DNA from: Acidobacteriota bacterium | GTDB lineage: Bacteria; Acidobacteriota; Vicinamibacteria; Vicinamibacterales; UBA8438 | Length of the DNA: 64,000 nt | NCBI GenBank assembly: GCA_009838525.1 | Contig: VXRJ01000011.1 | Location: 139,449 to 203,448, forward strand | Direction of reading: 5' to 3' | Shown: in pieces, positions 53,148 through 61,551 of the stretch | Position numbering within the stretch: position 1 is the stretch's first letter | How the letters are laid out: each line of letters opens with the position of its first letter | Made by a program: the position numbers and the translations under genes | The notes under the pieces: model-generated | What the model saw: only the letters and a program-made list of their open reading frames with translations | What the model was told of the DNA's origin: nothing | The model's database searches: none

Positions 53148-54467
53148 TCAGCGCCAGGGCATGAACGCCTCGATCCACTCGATGCGCGTCAGATCGTTGT
53201 AGATCACCGTCACCATCAGCATCATCAGGACGACAAAGCCGGCGAGCAGCATTCGTTCCTTGACGCGGATGCTGAAGTCTCGGCGGCTGACCCCCTCCAT
53301 CGCCATGATGAAGATGTGGCCGCCATCGAGAATGGGGATCGGCAGGAGGTTGAGAATCCCCAGGTTGAGCGAGATCATCGCCATCAGGCTGAACAGCGCC
53401 ACCCAGCCCACCTGGGCGGCGCCGCCGGAAAGCTGGGCAATCCCGACCGGGCCCACCAGTTGCCGCGGCGACGTCTCGGCCGTCAGTAGACCGGCCAGCG
53501 TCTGGAAGATCAGCCCGGACCATTCGTAGTTCCGCTCCAGGCTCATCGAGAATGCCTCGAAGAACCCGGGCTCGACGACCTGCAGCTCGTAGGGAGAGAA
53601 ACCGACGCCGATCATGGCGCGGTCACCCTGCATTTCCGGGGTCACCCGCACCTGCTCGGTCCGATCGCCGCGCCGGATCGTCAACGCGAGCGGCCTGTCG
53701 GCGCTGCTGCTGATCCGGTCGACGAAATCGCCGCCCGCCACGTCCGCGCCGTCGATCGCAACGATGAGGTCCCCCACCTGCAGGCCGGCGCGGTCAGCTG
53801 GATCACCGGGCGTGACGCTGATGATCTGCGGGCGCATCTCCGGACCGACGCCGAGGTCGCCCATCTCGAACTCGGTCCGCGCCGCCGGCACGACGTCCAG
53901 GGTCCGCTCGCGGCCGAGAGTGTCCCGCACGACGACGGCGATCTCCCGTTCGGCGCGTGGCATCACGGCCACGAACAGGTCATCCCAGGTTTCCACCGCG
54001 CGACCGGCTACGCTGACGATCTGCTCGCCGACCCGGATGCCGGCGCGGGCCGCGGGTGAATCGTCGACGACGCGCCCCACCACCGGTGGCTCCTGCTCGT
54101 ACGCGGGCACCTCCGCGCCCTGGTAGAGCACGCCCCACATCACCAGGACGGCCAGAATCAGGTTCATGGCCGGTCCCGCAATCAGGATCAGGAAGCGTTC
54201 CCACTTCGTCTTCGACATGAACTCGTCGTCGCCGCCGGTGCGCGCCTCACCCAGACTCTCGCCCGCCATCTTCACGTAGCCGCCGAGCGGAATGGCGCTG
54301 ATGCAGTACTCGGTGTCGCCCCGTTTTGCGTTGACGATCTTCGGCCCGAACCCGAGAGAGAAGGTGAGCACGCGTACGCCGAGCCGCCGTGCGACGACAA
54401 AGTGCCCCAGTTCGTGGACAAAGACGAGCACGCCGAGTACGAAGAGAAACGCGAGCAAGCTGGTCAT
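53148..54467 (-). CDS. rseP: Site-2 intramembrane zinc protease RseP
   Basis: 439 residues. RseP cleaves membrane-bound anti-sigma factors and signal-peptide remnants. The zinc motif HELGH is H18-H22 in the first membrane helix (VFVHELGHFVVARRLGV), and the second metal motif is NLLPIPILDGGH near residue 370. Two periplasmic PDZ domains lie between (VVGRVVDDSPAARAGIRVGEQIVSVAG and QIISVTPGDPADRAGLQVGDLIVAIDG). It is the last gene of the uppS-cdsA-dxr-rseP operon, an order common to many bacteria. Confidence 0.96.
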   Translation of the reverse strand: MTSLLAFLFVLGVLVFVHELGHFVVARRLGVRVLTFSLGFGPKIVNAKRGDTEYCISAIPLGGYVKMAGESLGEARTGGDDEFMSKTKWERFLILIAGPAMNLILAVLVMWGVLYQGAEVPAYEQEPPVVGRVVDDSPAARAGIRVGEQIVSVAGRAVETWDDLFVAVMPRAEREIAVVVRDTLGRERTLDVVPAARTEFEMGDLGVGPEMRPQIISVTPGDPADRAGLQVGDLIVAIDGADVAGGDFVDRISSSADRPLALTIRRGDRTEQVRVTPEMQGDRAMIGVGFSPYELQVVEPGFFEAFSMSLERNYEWSGLIFQTLAGLLTAETSPRQLVGPVGIAQLSGGAAQVGWVALFSLMAMISLNLGILNLLPIPILDGGHIFIMAMEGVSRRDFSIRVKERMLLAGFVVLMMLMVTVIYNDLTRIEWIEAFMPWR

Positions 54468-54509
54468 GTGCTTGTCTCGATTGTATCGCCCTTCCGATCC
54501 ATTGATCCT

Positions 54510-55670
54510 CTAGACGGCGGCAGCCGCGGCGGCGTTCCGAGCCCAGGCGTCGAGGTCGCGGACGTCAGCCAGCGTCGCCGGGGGAGCGCCGGATCGGCCG
54601 ACGGCGCGGTCGAGCGCGGTTTCGATGACGCGCGGGATTCCGGTGAACGGCAGGCGCCGCGCCAGAAACGCCGCCACCGCCACTTCGTTGGCGGCGTTCA
54701 GCACTACCGGCAGAGCCGCCCCGCCGGCGAGGGCCTGGTGCGCGAGGCGAAGGCACGGGAACCGGTCCGGGTCGGGCGGGAGGAACTCCAGCCGCCCCGC
54801 CGCCGCCAGATCGAGTGGCGGCAGGGGCGCGTTCCACCGTTCGGGGTACGAAAAGGCGTACTGAATCGGCAAGCGCATGTCGGTGACCCCCAACTGCGCC
54901 AGGAACGAGCCGTCCCGAAACTCCACCAGTGAGTGGACGATCGACTGCGGATGGACGACGACGGCCAGCTGATCGGCGGCGGCGCCGAACAGCCAGCGCG
55001 CCTCGATCAGCTCCAGCCCCTTGTTCATGAGCGTCGCCGAGTCGACCGTGATCTTCGGCCCCATCGTCCAGGTGGGATGCTGCAGCGCATCCTCCGGCGT
55101 GACGTGCTCCAGTTCGGCGGCCGCACGCTTCCGGAACGGGCCGCCCGACGCGGTCAGGATGTAGCGAACGACGTCGTCGCGCGGGCGCCCGTCCACACAC
55201 TGATGGATCGCGTTGTGCTCGCTGTCTACCGGCAACAGGCTGACGCCGTGCCGCTCGGCGGCGTCGACCATCAACGAGCCCGCCATAACGAGCACTTCCT
55301 TGTTGGCGAGGGCAATGGTCTTGCCCGCTTCGATCGCCGCCAGCGTAGCCCCGAGCGCCGCGGTGCCGGACGAAGCGCACAGGACCAGGTCGACGTCCGG
55401 GTGCGTTGCGACCGCGGTCAGGCCGTCTTCGCCGAAACCGGCCACAACGCCGTCCGCCAGTGAGCCGGAGGCGCGGAGGCGATCGAGCGCCTCGCGCGTC
55501 GCAAGCGAGACGACGCGCGGCCGCACTTCCGCCAACTGGGCGGCGAACCGGTCGACGTTGCCGCCCGCCGCCAGGCCGACGACACGCAACCGATCGGGAT
55601 GCGACGCGACGACAGCCAGGGCGCTGCGCCCGATCGATCCGGTGGAGCCGAGAATCGCGATTCGCTTCAC
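54510..55670 (-). CDS. dxr: 1-deoxy-D-xylulose 5-phosphate reductoisomerase
   Basis: 386 residues from GTG at 55670. Dxr makes MEP, the second step of the non-mevalonate pathway. Seen are the NADPH motif IAILGSTGSIGRSAL, LANKEVLVMAG, LLPVDSEHNAIHQC with metal/substrate residues, the catalytic loop ILTASGGPFR, and HPTWTMGPKITVDSATLMNKGLE. A longer in-frame start would overlap cdsA and lacks family likeness. It lies 7 bases after cdsA. IspG of the same pathway is also in the window. Confidence 0.96.
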   Translation of the reverse strand: MKRIAILGSTGSIGRSALAVVASHPDRLRVVGLAAGGNVDRFAAQLAEVRPRVVSLATREALDRLRASGSLADGVVAGFGEDGLTAVATHPDVDLVLCASSGTAALGATLAAIEAGKTIALANKEVLVMAGSLMVDAAERHGVSLLPVDSEHNAIHQCVDGRPRDDVVRYILTASGGPFRKRAAAELEHVTPEDALQHPTWTMGPKITVDSATLMNKGLELIEARWLFGAAADQLAVVVHPQSIVHSLVEFRDGSFLAQLGVTDMRLPIQYAFSYPERWNAPLPPLDLAAAGRLEFLPPDPDRFPCLRLAHQALAGGAALPVVLNAANEVAVAAFLARRLPFTGIPRVIETALDRAVGRSGAPPATLADVRDLDAWARNAAAAAAV

Positions 55671-55677
55671 TGGCGTG

Positions 55678-56460
55678 TCATCCTGCGCCCATGACCAGGC
55701 CATAGTAGACCGGCGCGGCGAACAGCATCGCGTCGATCCGGTCGAGCACGCCACCATGACCCGGGATCAACCCGGAGGCGTCCTTCAGGCCGGATGCCCG
55801 CTTCAGGTGCGACTCGAACAGGTCGCCGGCGATACCGACCAGGGCCAGCGTCGCACCGAATGCCACGCGTTGCGCCGGCGGCAGCGCCGGCATCCACCAG
55901 GCGCCGACGACGGCGAATGCTCCTGCCCCGGCCACCACGCCGCAGAGCGCGCCCTCCACCGTCTTCTTCGGACTGACCACCGGAGCGAGCGGGCGGCGGC
56001 CCATCGTGCGGCCACCGTAGTACTGCGCGGTATCGCTCGCCGCGATCGTCGCCAGCAGCAGCAGCAGGGTCTCCCGCCCCGACTCCAGGAAGACTGCAAC
56101 GAGCGCTCCGAGCGGCAGCCCGAGATAGAGGAGGGCGAATCCTGCGGCGCCGACCGCCGCCAGCGCGCCGTCGCGGCGCTTTTCGGCGAGTGCCGTCAGC
56201 GCGATGACCAGGCCGCCGGTCATGGCGACGAAGGGCAGCGCGCCCGGGGCGAGGCCAACCGACGCCGCCGTCGCAACCGTCGCCGCGCCGCTCGGGACCG
56301 CGTTGAAAACCACGCCCGCCGAGCGTGCGAGCCGCGCGTACTCCACGAACGCCAGCAGCAGGAACACGCCCGCCAGCACGACCGTGACGGCGGAAGGCAG
56401 GAACCAGATGACGCCGACAATGATCGACACCAGCGCGGCGGCGCTGAGAAGTCGCGTCAC
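55678..56460 (-). CDS. cdsA: Phosphatidate cytidylyltransferase
   Basis: 260 residues, about seven or eight membrane helices. CdsA makes CDP-diacylglycerol, precursor of all phospholipids. The family signature is present at the C-terminus: SDTAQYYGGRTMGRRPLAP, SPKKTVEGALCGVVAG, and GDLFESHLKRASGLKDAS with LIPGHGGVLDRIDAML. The start is GTG at 56460, 9 bases after uppS. Confidence 0.96.
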   Translation of the reverse strand: MTRLLSAAALVSIIVGVIWFLPSAVTVVLAGVFLLLAFVEYARLARSAGVVFNAVPSGAATVATAASVGLAPGALPFVAMTGGLVIALTALAEKRRDGALAAVGAAGFALLYLGLPLGALVAVFLESGRETLLLLLATIAASDTAQYYGGRTMGRRPLAPVVSPKKTVEGALCGVVAGAGAFAVVGAWWMPALPPAQRVAFGATLALVGIAGDLFESHLKRASGLKDASGLIPGHGGVLDRIDAMLFAAPVYYGLVMGAG

Positions 56461-56469
56461 GGTGGCGGG

Positions 56470-57258
56470 CTACTGGCCGACCGCGGCCAGTTCTTCCGTG
56501 ATGCCGCCGTAGCGGCGGTTGCGCCTCTGGTAGTCGACAAGCGCTTCGAGAAAGTGGCGCGCCCGGAAGTCGGGCCAGTACGTGTCGGTCACCCAGATCT
56601 CGGTGTAGGCGATCTGCCAGAGGAGGAAGTTGCTGACGCGCATTTCGCCGCTCGTGCGGATGAGCAGGTCCGGATCGGGCTGTCCCGCCGTGTAAAGCAA
56701 ACCGGCGAAGCGCGTCTCGTCCAGTTCCTCCGGATCGATGCCCGCGTGGATCGCGCGCCGCGCCGCGCTGACGATCTCCGCCCTTCCGCCGTAGTTGAGC
56801 GCGATGTTGAAAACCAGTCCCGTATTCCCGCCGGTCTCGTCCTGCGCCGCATCCAACTCGTCGCAGACATCGGAGGGGAGCTCCGCCCGGCTGCCAATCA
56901 ATCGAAACCGGATGTTGTTGTTCATCAACGTGGCGAGTTCCAACCGCAGGTATCGCTTCAGGAGCCCCATCAGCGCCGTCACTTCCGCGGGCGGACGCTT
57001 CCAGTTCTCTACCGAAAAGGCATAGAGCGTCAGCGCACGGAGACCAAGCCGCGCGGAGAGCTCGACCGTCTCCCGCACCGCTTCGATTCCCGCGAGGTGT
57101 CCCTCCACGCGCGGGAGGCTGCGCTGCGCCGCCCACCGGCCGTTGCCGTCCATGATTACCGCGACGTGCGCCGGTAATCGTTCGAAATCGATCAACTCCG
57201 CCTGGTGAGCTTCCACGGACCCTTCCCGGGTCCAGGCAAGAACGTCGTCACGACCCAT
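56470..57258 (-). CDS. uppS: Undecaprenyl diphosphate synthase
   Basis: 262 residues. UppS makes the C55 lipid carrier used by MraY. Seen are the pyrophosphate loop HVAVIMDGNGRWAAQR (catalytic D37), the second motif LTLYAFSVENWKRPPAEV, FNIALNYGGRAEIVSA, and DLLIRTSGEMRVSNFLLWQIAYTEIWVTDTYWPDF. The ATG at 57258 is preferred; a longer frame exists but adds 86 unrelated residues. No strong Shine-Dalgarno precedes it. It opens the cdsA-dxr-rseP series, 73 bases after truA. Confidence 0.96.
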   Translation of the reverse strand: MGRDDVLAWTREGSVEAHQAELIDFERLPAHVAVIMDGNGRWAAQRSLPRVEGHLAGIEAVRETVELSARLGLRALTLYAFSVENWKRPPAEVTALMGLLKRYLRLELATLMNNNIRFRLIGSRAELPSDVCDELDAAQDETGGNTGLVFNIALNYGGRAEIVSAARRAIHAGIDPEELDETRFAGLLYTAGQPDPDLLIRTSGEMRVSNFLLWQIAYTEIWVTDTYWPDFRARHFLEALVDYQRRNRRYGGITEELAAVGQ

Positions 57259-57331
57259 CGTGCCGGTAATGATAATCAAATCTCCACAGGAGACCGGGCC
57301 GGGACGCACCCGCGGCTCGATGTAGCGGGGT

Positions 57332-58099
57332 TCACCGCGGCCTCCCATAGTCGACCGAGACCAGGAACAGCCCGTGAGGCGGCGCGGTGGGACCCGCCCG
57401 CGCCCGGTCGCGGGACGCAAGAACGCCGGCCATGTTACCGGCCTCGCGGCGTCCGGACCCGACGTCCACAAGCGTGCCGACCATGATCCGCACCATGTGG
57501 CGGAGGAATCCGTCACCCGTTATCGTGATCGTCAGTCCGGGCGTGTCGAGGAACGATGTCGGTGCTTGCGGTTCGATGATCACGGAGTGGACCGTCCGGA
57601 CGGTCGACCCCGCGCCGGCGTCCGCCGCCTGGAACGCCGCGAAGTCCCGTTCGCCGGTGAGCGACTCCGCCGCGATACGCATCGGGTCGAGGCCGAGCGG
57701 ATCGGTGACTCGCCAGGCATAGCGGCTCAGGAAGGGATCGGCGACCCGCCCCGTCTCGATCTGGTAGCGGTACGTCTTCTGCTTCGCGCCGAACCGGGCA
57801 TGGAACCGGTCGGCCGCCTCCTCCGCGCGGCGCAAGCGGATGGCAGCGGGAAGCTTGGCGTTGAGAGCCCGGACCAGCGCGTCGGTATCGATACGATGCG
57901 CCAGCCGCACGCTCGCCACCTGTCCCAGCGCGTGGACGCCGGCGTCGGTGCGTCCGGCGCCGTTCACCGTCACCGGCCGCCCCTCGATTTCGGCCAGGGC
58001 ACGTTCGAGCTCGCCCTGAATCGACCGCCCGTCGTCCTGCCGTTGCCAACCTACGTAGTCCGTCCCGTCGTACGACAGCGTCAGCTTGAGCGTCCGCAT
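57332..58099 (-). CDS. truA: tRNA pseudouridine(38-40) synthase TruA
   Basis: 255 residues from the ATG at 58099. TruA isomerises uridines 38-40 in the anticodon arm. Motifs are LTLSYDGTDYVGWQRQ, the catalytic Asp D52 in NGAGRTDAGVHALGQVA, FHARFGAKQKTYRYQI, and FLRHMVRIMVGTLVDVG near the C-terminus. It follows the glycosyltransferase by 31 bases and precedes uppS on the same strand. Confidence 0.96.
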   Translation of the reverse strand: MRTLKLTLSYDGTDYVGWQRQDDGRSIQGELERALAEIEGRPVTVNGAGRTDAGVHALGQVASVRLAHRIDTDALVRALNAKLPAAIRLRRAEEAADRFHARFGAKQKTYRYQIETGRVADPFLSRYAWRVTDPLGLDPMRIAAESLTGERDFAAFQAADAGAGSTVRTVHSVIIEPQAPTSFLDTPGLTITITGDGFLRHMVRIMVGTLVDVGSGRREAGNMAGVLASRDRARAGPTAPPHGLFLVSVDYGRPR

Positions 58100-58130
58100 C
58101 CGGTCGACCTGGCAGCCCCCGTCAAGCCCG

Positions 58131-58892
58131 CTACGTTCGATCCGCCCAGCGCTGCTGCAGTTCCCAGAGCTTCGCAAACTTCAGAAAGACGTAGTAGCTG
58201 TTCAGCATCGAGACGAGCAGGCCGGTCGCGCCGTCCCGGACACCGGCGCGGAGGAGGTAGTTGCGGATGAACGCGGCGGGCGCCTGCAGCGCAAGGTCGG
58301 AAACAACGGCGCGGCGCCCGTCCTTGCGCATCTGTTGCGCCGCGAGGGTCGTGTACCGGTCGATCGTCCGCAGGTGATGGGCGATGTCGCGGTACGGATG
58401 ATGTTCCAGCTCACTCCGCAGGCGGCCCGCCGGGCTATCCAGCGCCACCGACTCGTGGACCAGAACGTCCCTCCAGCGCGCGTGGCGGCGATCGTAGAGG
58501 CGCAGCTGCGGATCCGGGTACCAGTCGGTGCTCCGGATCCAGCGGCCCAGGTAGCGGGTGACGCGCGGTATGCGGTAACCATGCAGCTGCGGAGGGGCGG
58601 CGAGCATGGCGCGGATCTCCTCCGCGAGGGCCGGTGTGACCCGTTCGTCGGCATCGAGCGACAGGATCCAGTCGTTCGCCGCAAGCGTCGTCGCGTGGTT
58701 CTTCTGTGCGGCGTAGCCTTCCCACGGATGCGTCTCGACGCGGGCGCCCGCCTCGCGGGCCATGCGGACGGTCTCGTCGGTGCTGCCGGAATCGACGACG
58801 ACGCGCTCGTCCGCCCAGGCGACCGACGCGAGCGCATCCCGGATGTTGGCCGCCTCGTCCCGGGTGATGATGACGACCGACAGGGAGGGCAT
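58131..58892 (-). CDS. Glycosyltransferase family 2, lipopolysaccharide-core type
   Basis: 253 residues. GT-A fold: SLSVVIITRDEAANIRDAL (nucleotide-sugar site), ADERVVVDSGSTDET, and the metal motif LSLDADERVTP. The C-terminal part with YPDPQLRLYDRRHARW and VHESVALDSPAGRL matches the WaaE/KdtX-like group that adds a sugar to inner-core heptose, and LRTIDRYTTLAAQQM is also typical of it. No lipid A or core genes lie nearby, so the exact acceptor is open. It is divergent from pyrE over a 28-bp gap with a shared -10. Confidence 0.87.
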   Translation of the reverse strand: MPSLSVVIITRDEAANIRDALASVAWADERVVVDSGSTDETVRMAREAGARVETHPWEGYAAQKNHATTLAANDWILSLDADERVTPALAEEIRAMLAAPPQLHGYRIPRVTRYLGRWIRSTDWYPDPQLRLYDRRHARWRDVLVHESVALDSPAGRLRSELEHHPYRDIAHHLRTIDRYTTLAAQQMRKDGRRAVVSDLALQAPAAFIRNYLLRAGVRDGATGLLVSMLNSYYVFLKFAKLWELQQRWADRT

Positions 58893-58903
58893 CGGCGCGC
58901 GTC

Positions 58904-58911
58904 AGTATACT
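58904..58911. promoter_or_regulatory. Palindromic -10 shared by two divergent genes
   Basis: AGTATACT is a perfect 8-bp palindrome, so each strand reads TATACT, a near-consensus -10. It lies 9 bases before the pyrE ATG and 11 bases before the glycosyltransferase ATG. Predicted transcripts would start about 3-5 bases before each ATG; no ribosome site is present on either side and no -35 matches consensus. Confidence 0.65.
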
Positions 58912-58920
58912 TGCCGTCCG

Positions 58921-59493
58921 ATGCAGCCGAGCGAGGTGCTCCAACGGTTTCGGGACGCCGGGGCGCTGCTCGAGGGGCACTTCGAGCTCACCTCCGGCCT
59001 TCACAGCCCCGGCTATCTGCAGTGCGCGCTGGTCCTGCAACACCCGGCGCAGGCGGCGGCGCTCGGCGCCGCAATTGCCGGGCAAGTGTGCGATCTTGCC
59101 CCCTCCGTCGTACTGTCGCCGGCCCTCGGAGGCGTCGTCATCGGCCAGGAGGTGGCGCGCGCGCTGGGCGTCCGCGCCATCTTCGCCGAGCGGCAGGGGC
59201 GGGCACTGACCCTCCGGCGCGGTTTCATGCTCGGCGGCGGCGAGCGTGTGCTGGTCGTGGAGGACGTCGTCACGACAGGGGGTTCGACGCGGGAGACGAT
59301 CGACGTCGCCCGCGCGGCGGGGGCCGATGTCGTGGGCGCCGCCGCCATCATCGACCGTAGCGGCGCCAACGCCAGCTTCGACGTGCCCTTCCGTGCTCTG
59401 GCCACGGTTGCCTACCCCACCCTGAAGCCGTCTGACTGTCCCCAGTGCGCCGCGGGCAACCCTGCCGTCAAACCGGGCTCGCGTCCCCGTTGA
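58921..59493 (+). CDS. pyrE: Orotate phosphoribosyltransferase
   Basis: 190 residues. PyrE makes OMP from orotate and PRPP. The PRPP-binding motif is VLVVEDVVTTGGSTRETI (about 115-132), LTSGLHSPGYLQC is the start domain, and SPALGGVVIGQEVARAL and FAERQGRALTLRRGF complete the active site. The ATG at 58921 gives a typical length; the frame upstream is open but non-homologous. pyrB and pyrC are encoded 3-5 kb away on the other strand. Confidence 0.95.
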   Translation: MQPSEVLQRFRDAGALLEGHFELTSGLHSPGYLQCALVLQHPAQAAALGAAIAGQVCDLAPSVVLSPALGGVVIGQEVARALGVRAIFAERQGRALTLRRGFMLGGGERVLVVEDVVTTGGSTRETIDVARAAGADVVGAAAIIDRSGANASFDVPFRALATVAYPTLKPSDCPQCAAGNPAVKPGSRPR

Positions 59494-60680
59494 TGGTATC
59501 GCTCCATCTCGACACCGGCCGGACCTGGCGCGGCGGCCAGCAACAGGTATTGCTGACGGTGCTGGGCCTGCGCCGCCTCGGCCAGCGGGCGTTGCTGGCG
59601 GCGCATCCCGAGGGGGAGCTCATGAAGCGCGCGGGGGCCGCCGGGGTGGACGACGTGTTTCCTGTCGCCCCCCGGACGGAGATGGATCTCGGCACCGGGT
59701 GGAAGCTTGCGGGGTTGCTGCGCGAGACGCAGCCGGACGTGATCCATGCGCATGACGCCCACGCTGTCGCGGCGGCGGCGCTTGCGATGTCGATCGCCCG
59801 CGGCCGGGCATCGGCGGTGCGCGAGCGCGAGGCCGCGACAGGAAGCATTCGCATGCGCGGGCTGACCGCGCTGCTGGCGTCGCGGCGGGTCGACTTCCCG
59901 ATTCGGCGAAACGCTTTTTCGCGGTGGAAGTACCAGCAGGTGGATCGGTTCATCTGCGCGTCGCGGGCAATCCAGGCGATCCTCATGCGCGGCGGCGTGC
60001 ACGGCGACCGGACCGTCGTCGTGTACGAGGGCGTAGACGTGGAGCGCATCGCCGCCGCTCCGCCCCTCGACGTCCGCCGCGCGTTCCAGTTGCCGGCCGG
60101 ATGCCCGGTCGTCGGGAACGTGGGAGCCCTGGTGCCGCACAAGGGACAACACGACCTCGTGGACGCGGCGGCGGTCGTGGTGCGCGACGTGCCGGACGTC
60201 CGCGTCCTGATTGTCGGCGAAGGCGAACTGCGCGGCGAGCTCGAGCGGCGGATCCGGCGCCACCACCTGGAAGCGCACGTCATCCTGACCGGATTCCGCG
60301 ACAACATTCCCTCCCTGCTGCGCGGGCTCGACCTGTTCGTCATGAGCTCGGTGACGGAAGGGCTTGGAACGTCGGTGCTCGATGCGATGTCCGCGGGGCT
60401 GCCGGTTGTCGGGACGCGCGCGGGCGGGATTCCCGAGAGCATCGTCGACGAAGAAACCGGCCTGCTCGTACCGGTGCGCGATCCTGCGGCCCTCGCACGG
60501 GCGATGACGCGGATGCTGCTCGACGGCGGCGCACGGCGTGCGTTCGGCGAAGCGGGGCAGCGGCGCGCGAGAGAGAAGTTCACCGCCGACCGGATGGTGA
60601 ACGAAACCGCTGCAGCCTACGCCGCCGCGGCCGGCACCAGCCGTTCAGCGGACAGTCCGCGCTCCCGCGCGGTTCCCTGA
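59493..60680 (+). CDS. Glycosyltransferase family 1/4
   Basis: 395 residues, GT-B fold. The N-terminal domain contains LDTGRTWRGGQQQVLLTVLGL (acceptor side) and DVIHAHDAHA. The C-terminal domain contains VGNVGALVPHKGQHDLVDAA, LIVGEGELRGELERRI, VILTGFRDNIPSLL, and the donor-binding E-x7-E segment SSVTEGLGTSVLDAMSAGLPVVGT. A role in lipopolysaccharide or capsule sugars is likely; the acceptor is unknown. The ATG shares one base with the pyrE stop (TGATG). Its last ~100 bases overlap the convergent gene. Confidence 0.88.
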   Translation: MVSLHLDTGRTWRGGQQQVLLTVLGLRRLGQRALLAAHPEGELMKRAGAAGVDDVFPVAPRTEMDLGTGWKLAGLLRETQPDVIHAHDAHAVAAAALAMSIARGRASAVREREAATGSIRMRGLTALLASRRVDFPIRRNAFSRWKYQQVDRFICASRAIQAILMRGGVHGDRTVVVYEGVDVERIAAAPPLDVRRAFQLPAGCPVVGNVGALVPHKGQHDLVDAAAVVVRDVPDVRVLIVGEGELRGELERRIRRHHLEAHVILTGFRDNIPSLLRGLDLFVMSSVTEGLGTSVLDAMSAGLPVVGTRAGGIPESIVDEETGLLVPVRDPAALARAMTRMLLDGGARRAFGEAGQRRAREKFTADRMVNETAAAYAAAAGTSRSADSPRSRAVP

Positions 60681-61551
60681 AGCCGCAGCGGTCGAGCATG
60701 CCGATGTGGCAGAGCGCGAAGTCGTACTTCACCGGGTCGTCAGGATCGAGGCGACGGAGCGACGCCGTAATCTCGCGCGCCATCGGAAGCCCCGGGCTCC
60801 GGTAGCGGGTCAGACCCAGGCACTGTCCCACCCGGATGACGTGGACGTCGAGCGGAACGATCAACTGCGCCGGCCGGACACCGCTCCAGGCGCCCACGTC
60901 GAGCCGGTCACGCCGCACCATCCACCGGAGATAGAGATTGAAGCGCTTGCACGCGCTCCCCTTCGACGGGCGCGGAAAGAAATAGCCGACGCCGCGCCGG
61001 GGCGCGGCGTCGCCGGGGGAAAGCGCGCCGACGCTGTGGCCTCCCGTGCGCGCGCCGTAGACATCGTCGAGGCCGTCGGTCGCCAGCGCGCGCTCCGAGA
61101 AGCGATCGATGGCGCCGGCAACGTCCTCCGCGTTCGGGTCATGCCCCTCCAGAAAGCACGATTCGATCGAGCCGTGCGTCTCGATCATCCGCCGGAGGAT
61201 CCAGAGAAGCGCGACCAGGTCGGTTCCACGCGCCCAGCGGTGCGTGATGGCTCCCACCGTTTCGGCGTCACGCCAGGGATCGAACCGTCGCACGAAGCGG
61301 CCGGGCGACCGCCCCATCGCCCCGAGCAACGCGTCGACCGACCGCAGCACGCTCGATACGCGACCGAACGCGAGCGCGGCGGCGCAATAGCCGGCCACCT
61401 CGAGGTCGCGCGAGGTGTGATAGCGGCGGACCCGGTGGATTGGGTCAGCGATGTCGGCGCGGCCGTCGAACTGCCGGTAGAGGCGGTCAAGCGCAGGCCG
61501 CGCCTCCGGCGGAAGGCCGCGCAGCGGGGACCGGCCCCGCCCGCGGGTCAC
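60580..61551 (-). CDS. TIGR02757-family protein (DUF2400), HhH-glycosylase-like
   Basis: 323 residues. The family trace is visible in RRYHTSRDLEVAGYCAAALAFGRVSSVLRSVDALL, KGSACKRFNLYLRWMVRRDRLDVGAWSGV, IVPLDVHVIRVGQCLGLT and DPVKYDFALCHIGMLDRC. These proteins resemble HhH DNA glycosylases; function is not established. C-terminal cysteines (DCPLNGWC) could hold a metal or iron-sulfur cluster. The start is GTG overlapping the pyrC stop. The 3' 101 bases overlap the convergent glycosyltransferase gene. Confidence 0.88.
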   Translation of the reverse strand: MTRGRGRSPLRGLPPEARPALDRLYRQFDGRADIADPIHRVRRYHTSRDLEVAGYCAAALAFGRVSSVLRSVDALLGAMGRSPGRFVRRFDPWRDAETVGAITHRWARGTDLVALLWILRRMIETHGSIESCFLEGHDPNAEDVAGAIDRFSERALATDGLDDVYGARTGGHSVGALSPGDAAPRRGVGYFFPRPSKGSACKRFNLYLRWMVRRDRLDVGAWSGVRPAQLIVPLDVHVIRVGQCLGLTRYRSPGLPMAREITASLRRLDPDDPVKYDFALCHIGMLDRCGFREPRGSADCPLNGWCRPRRRRLQRFRSPSGRR

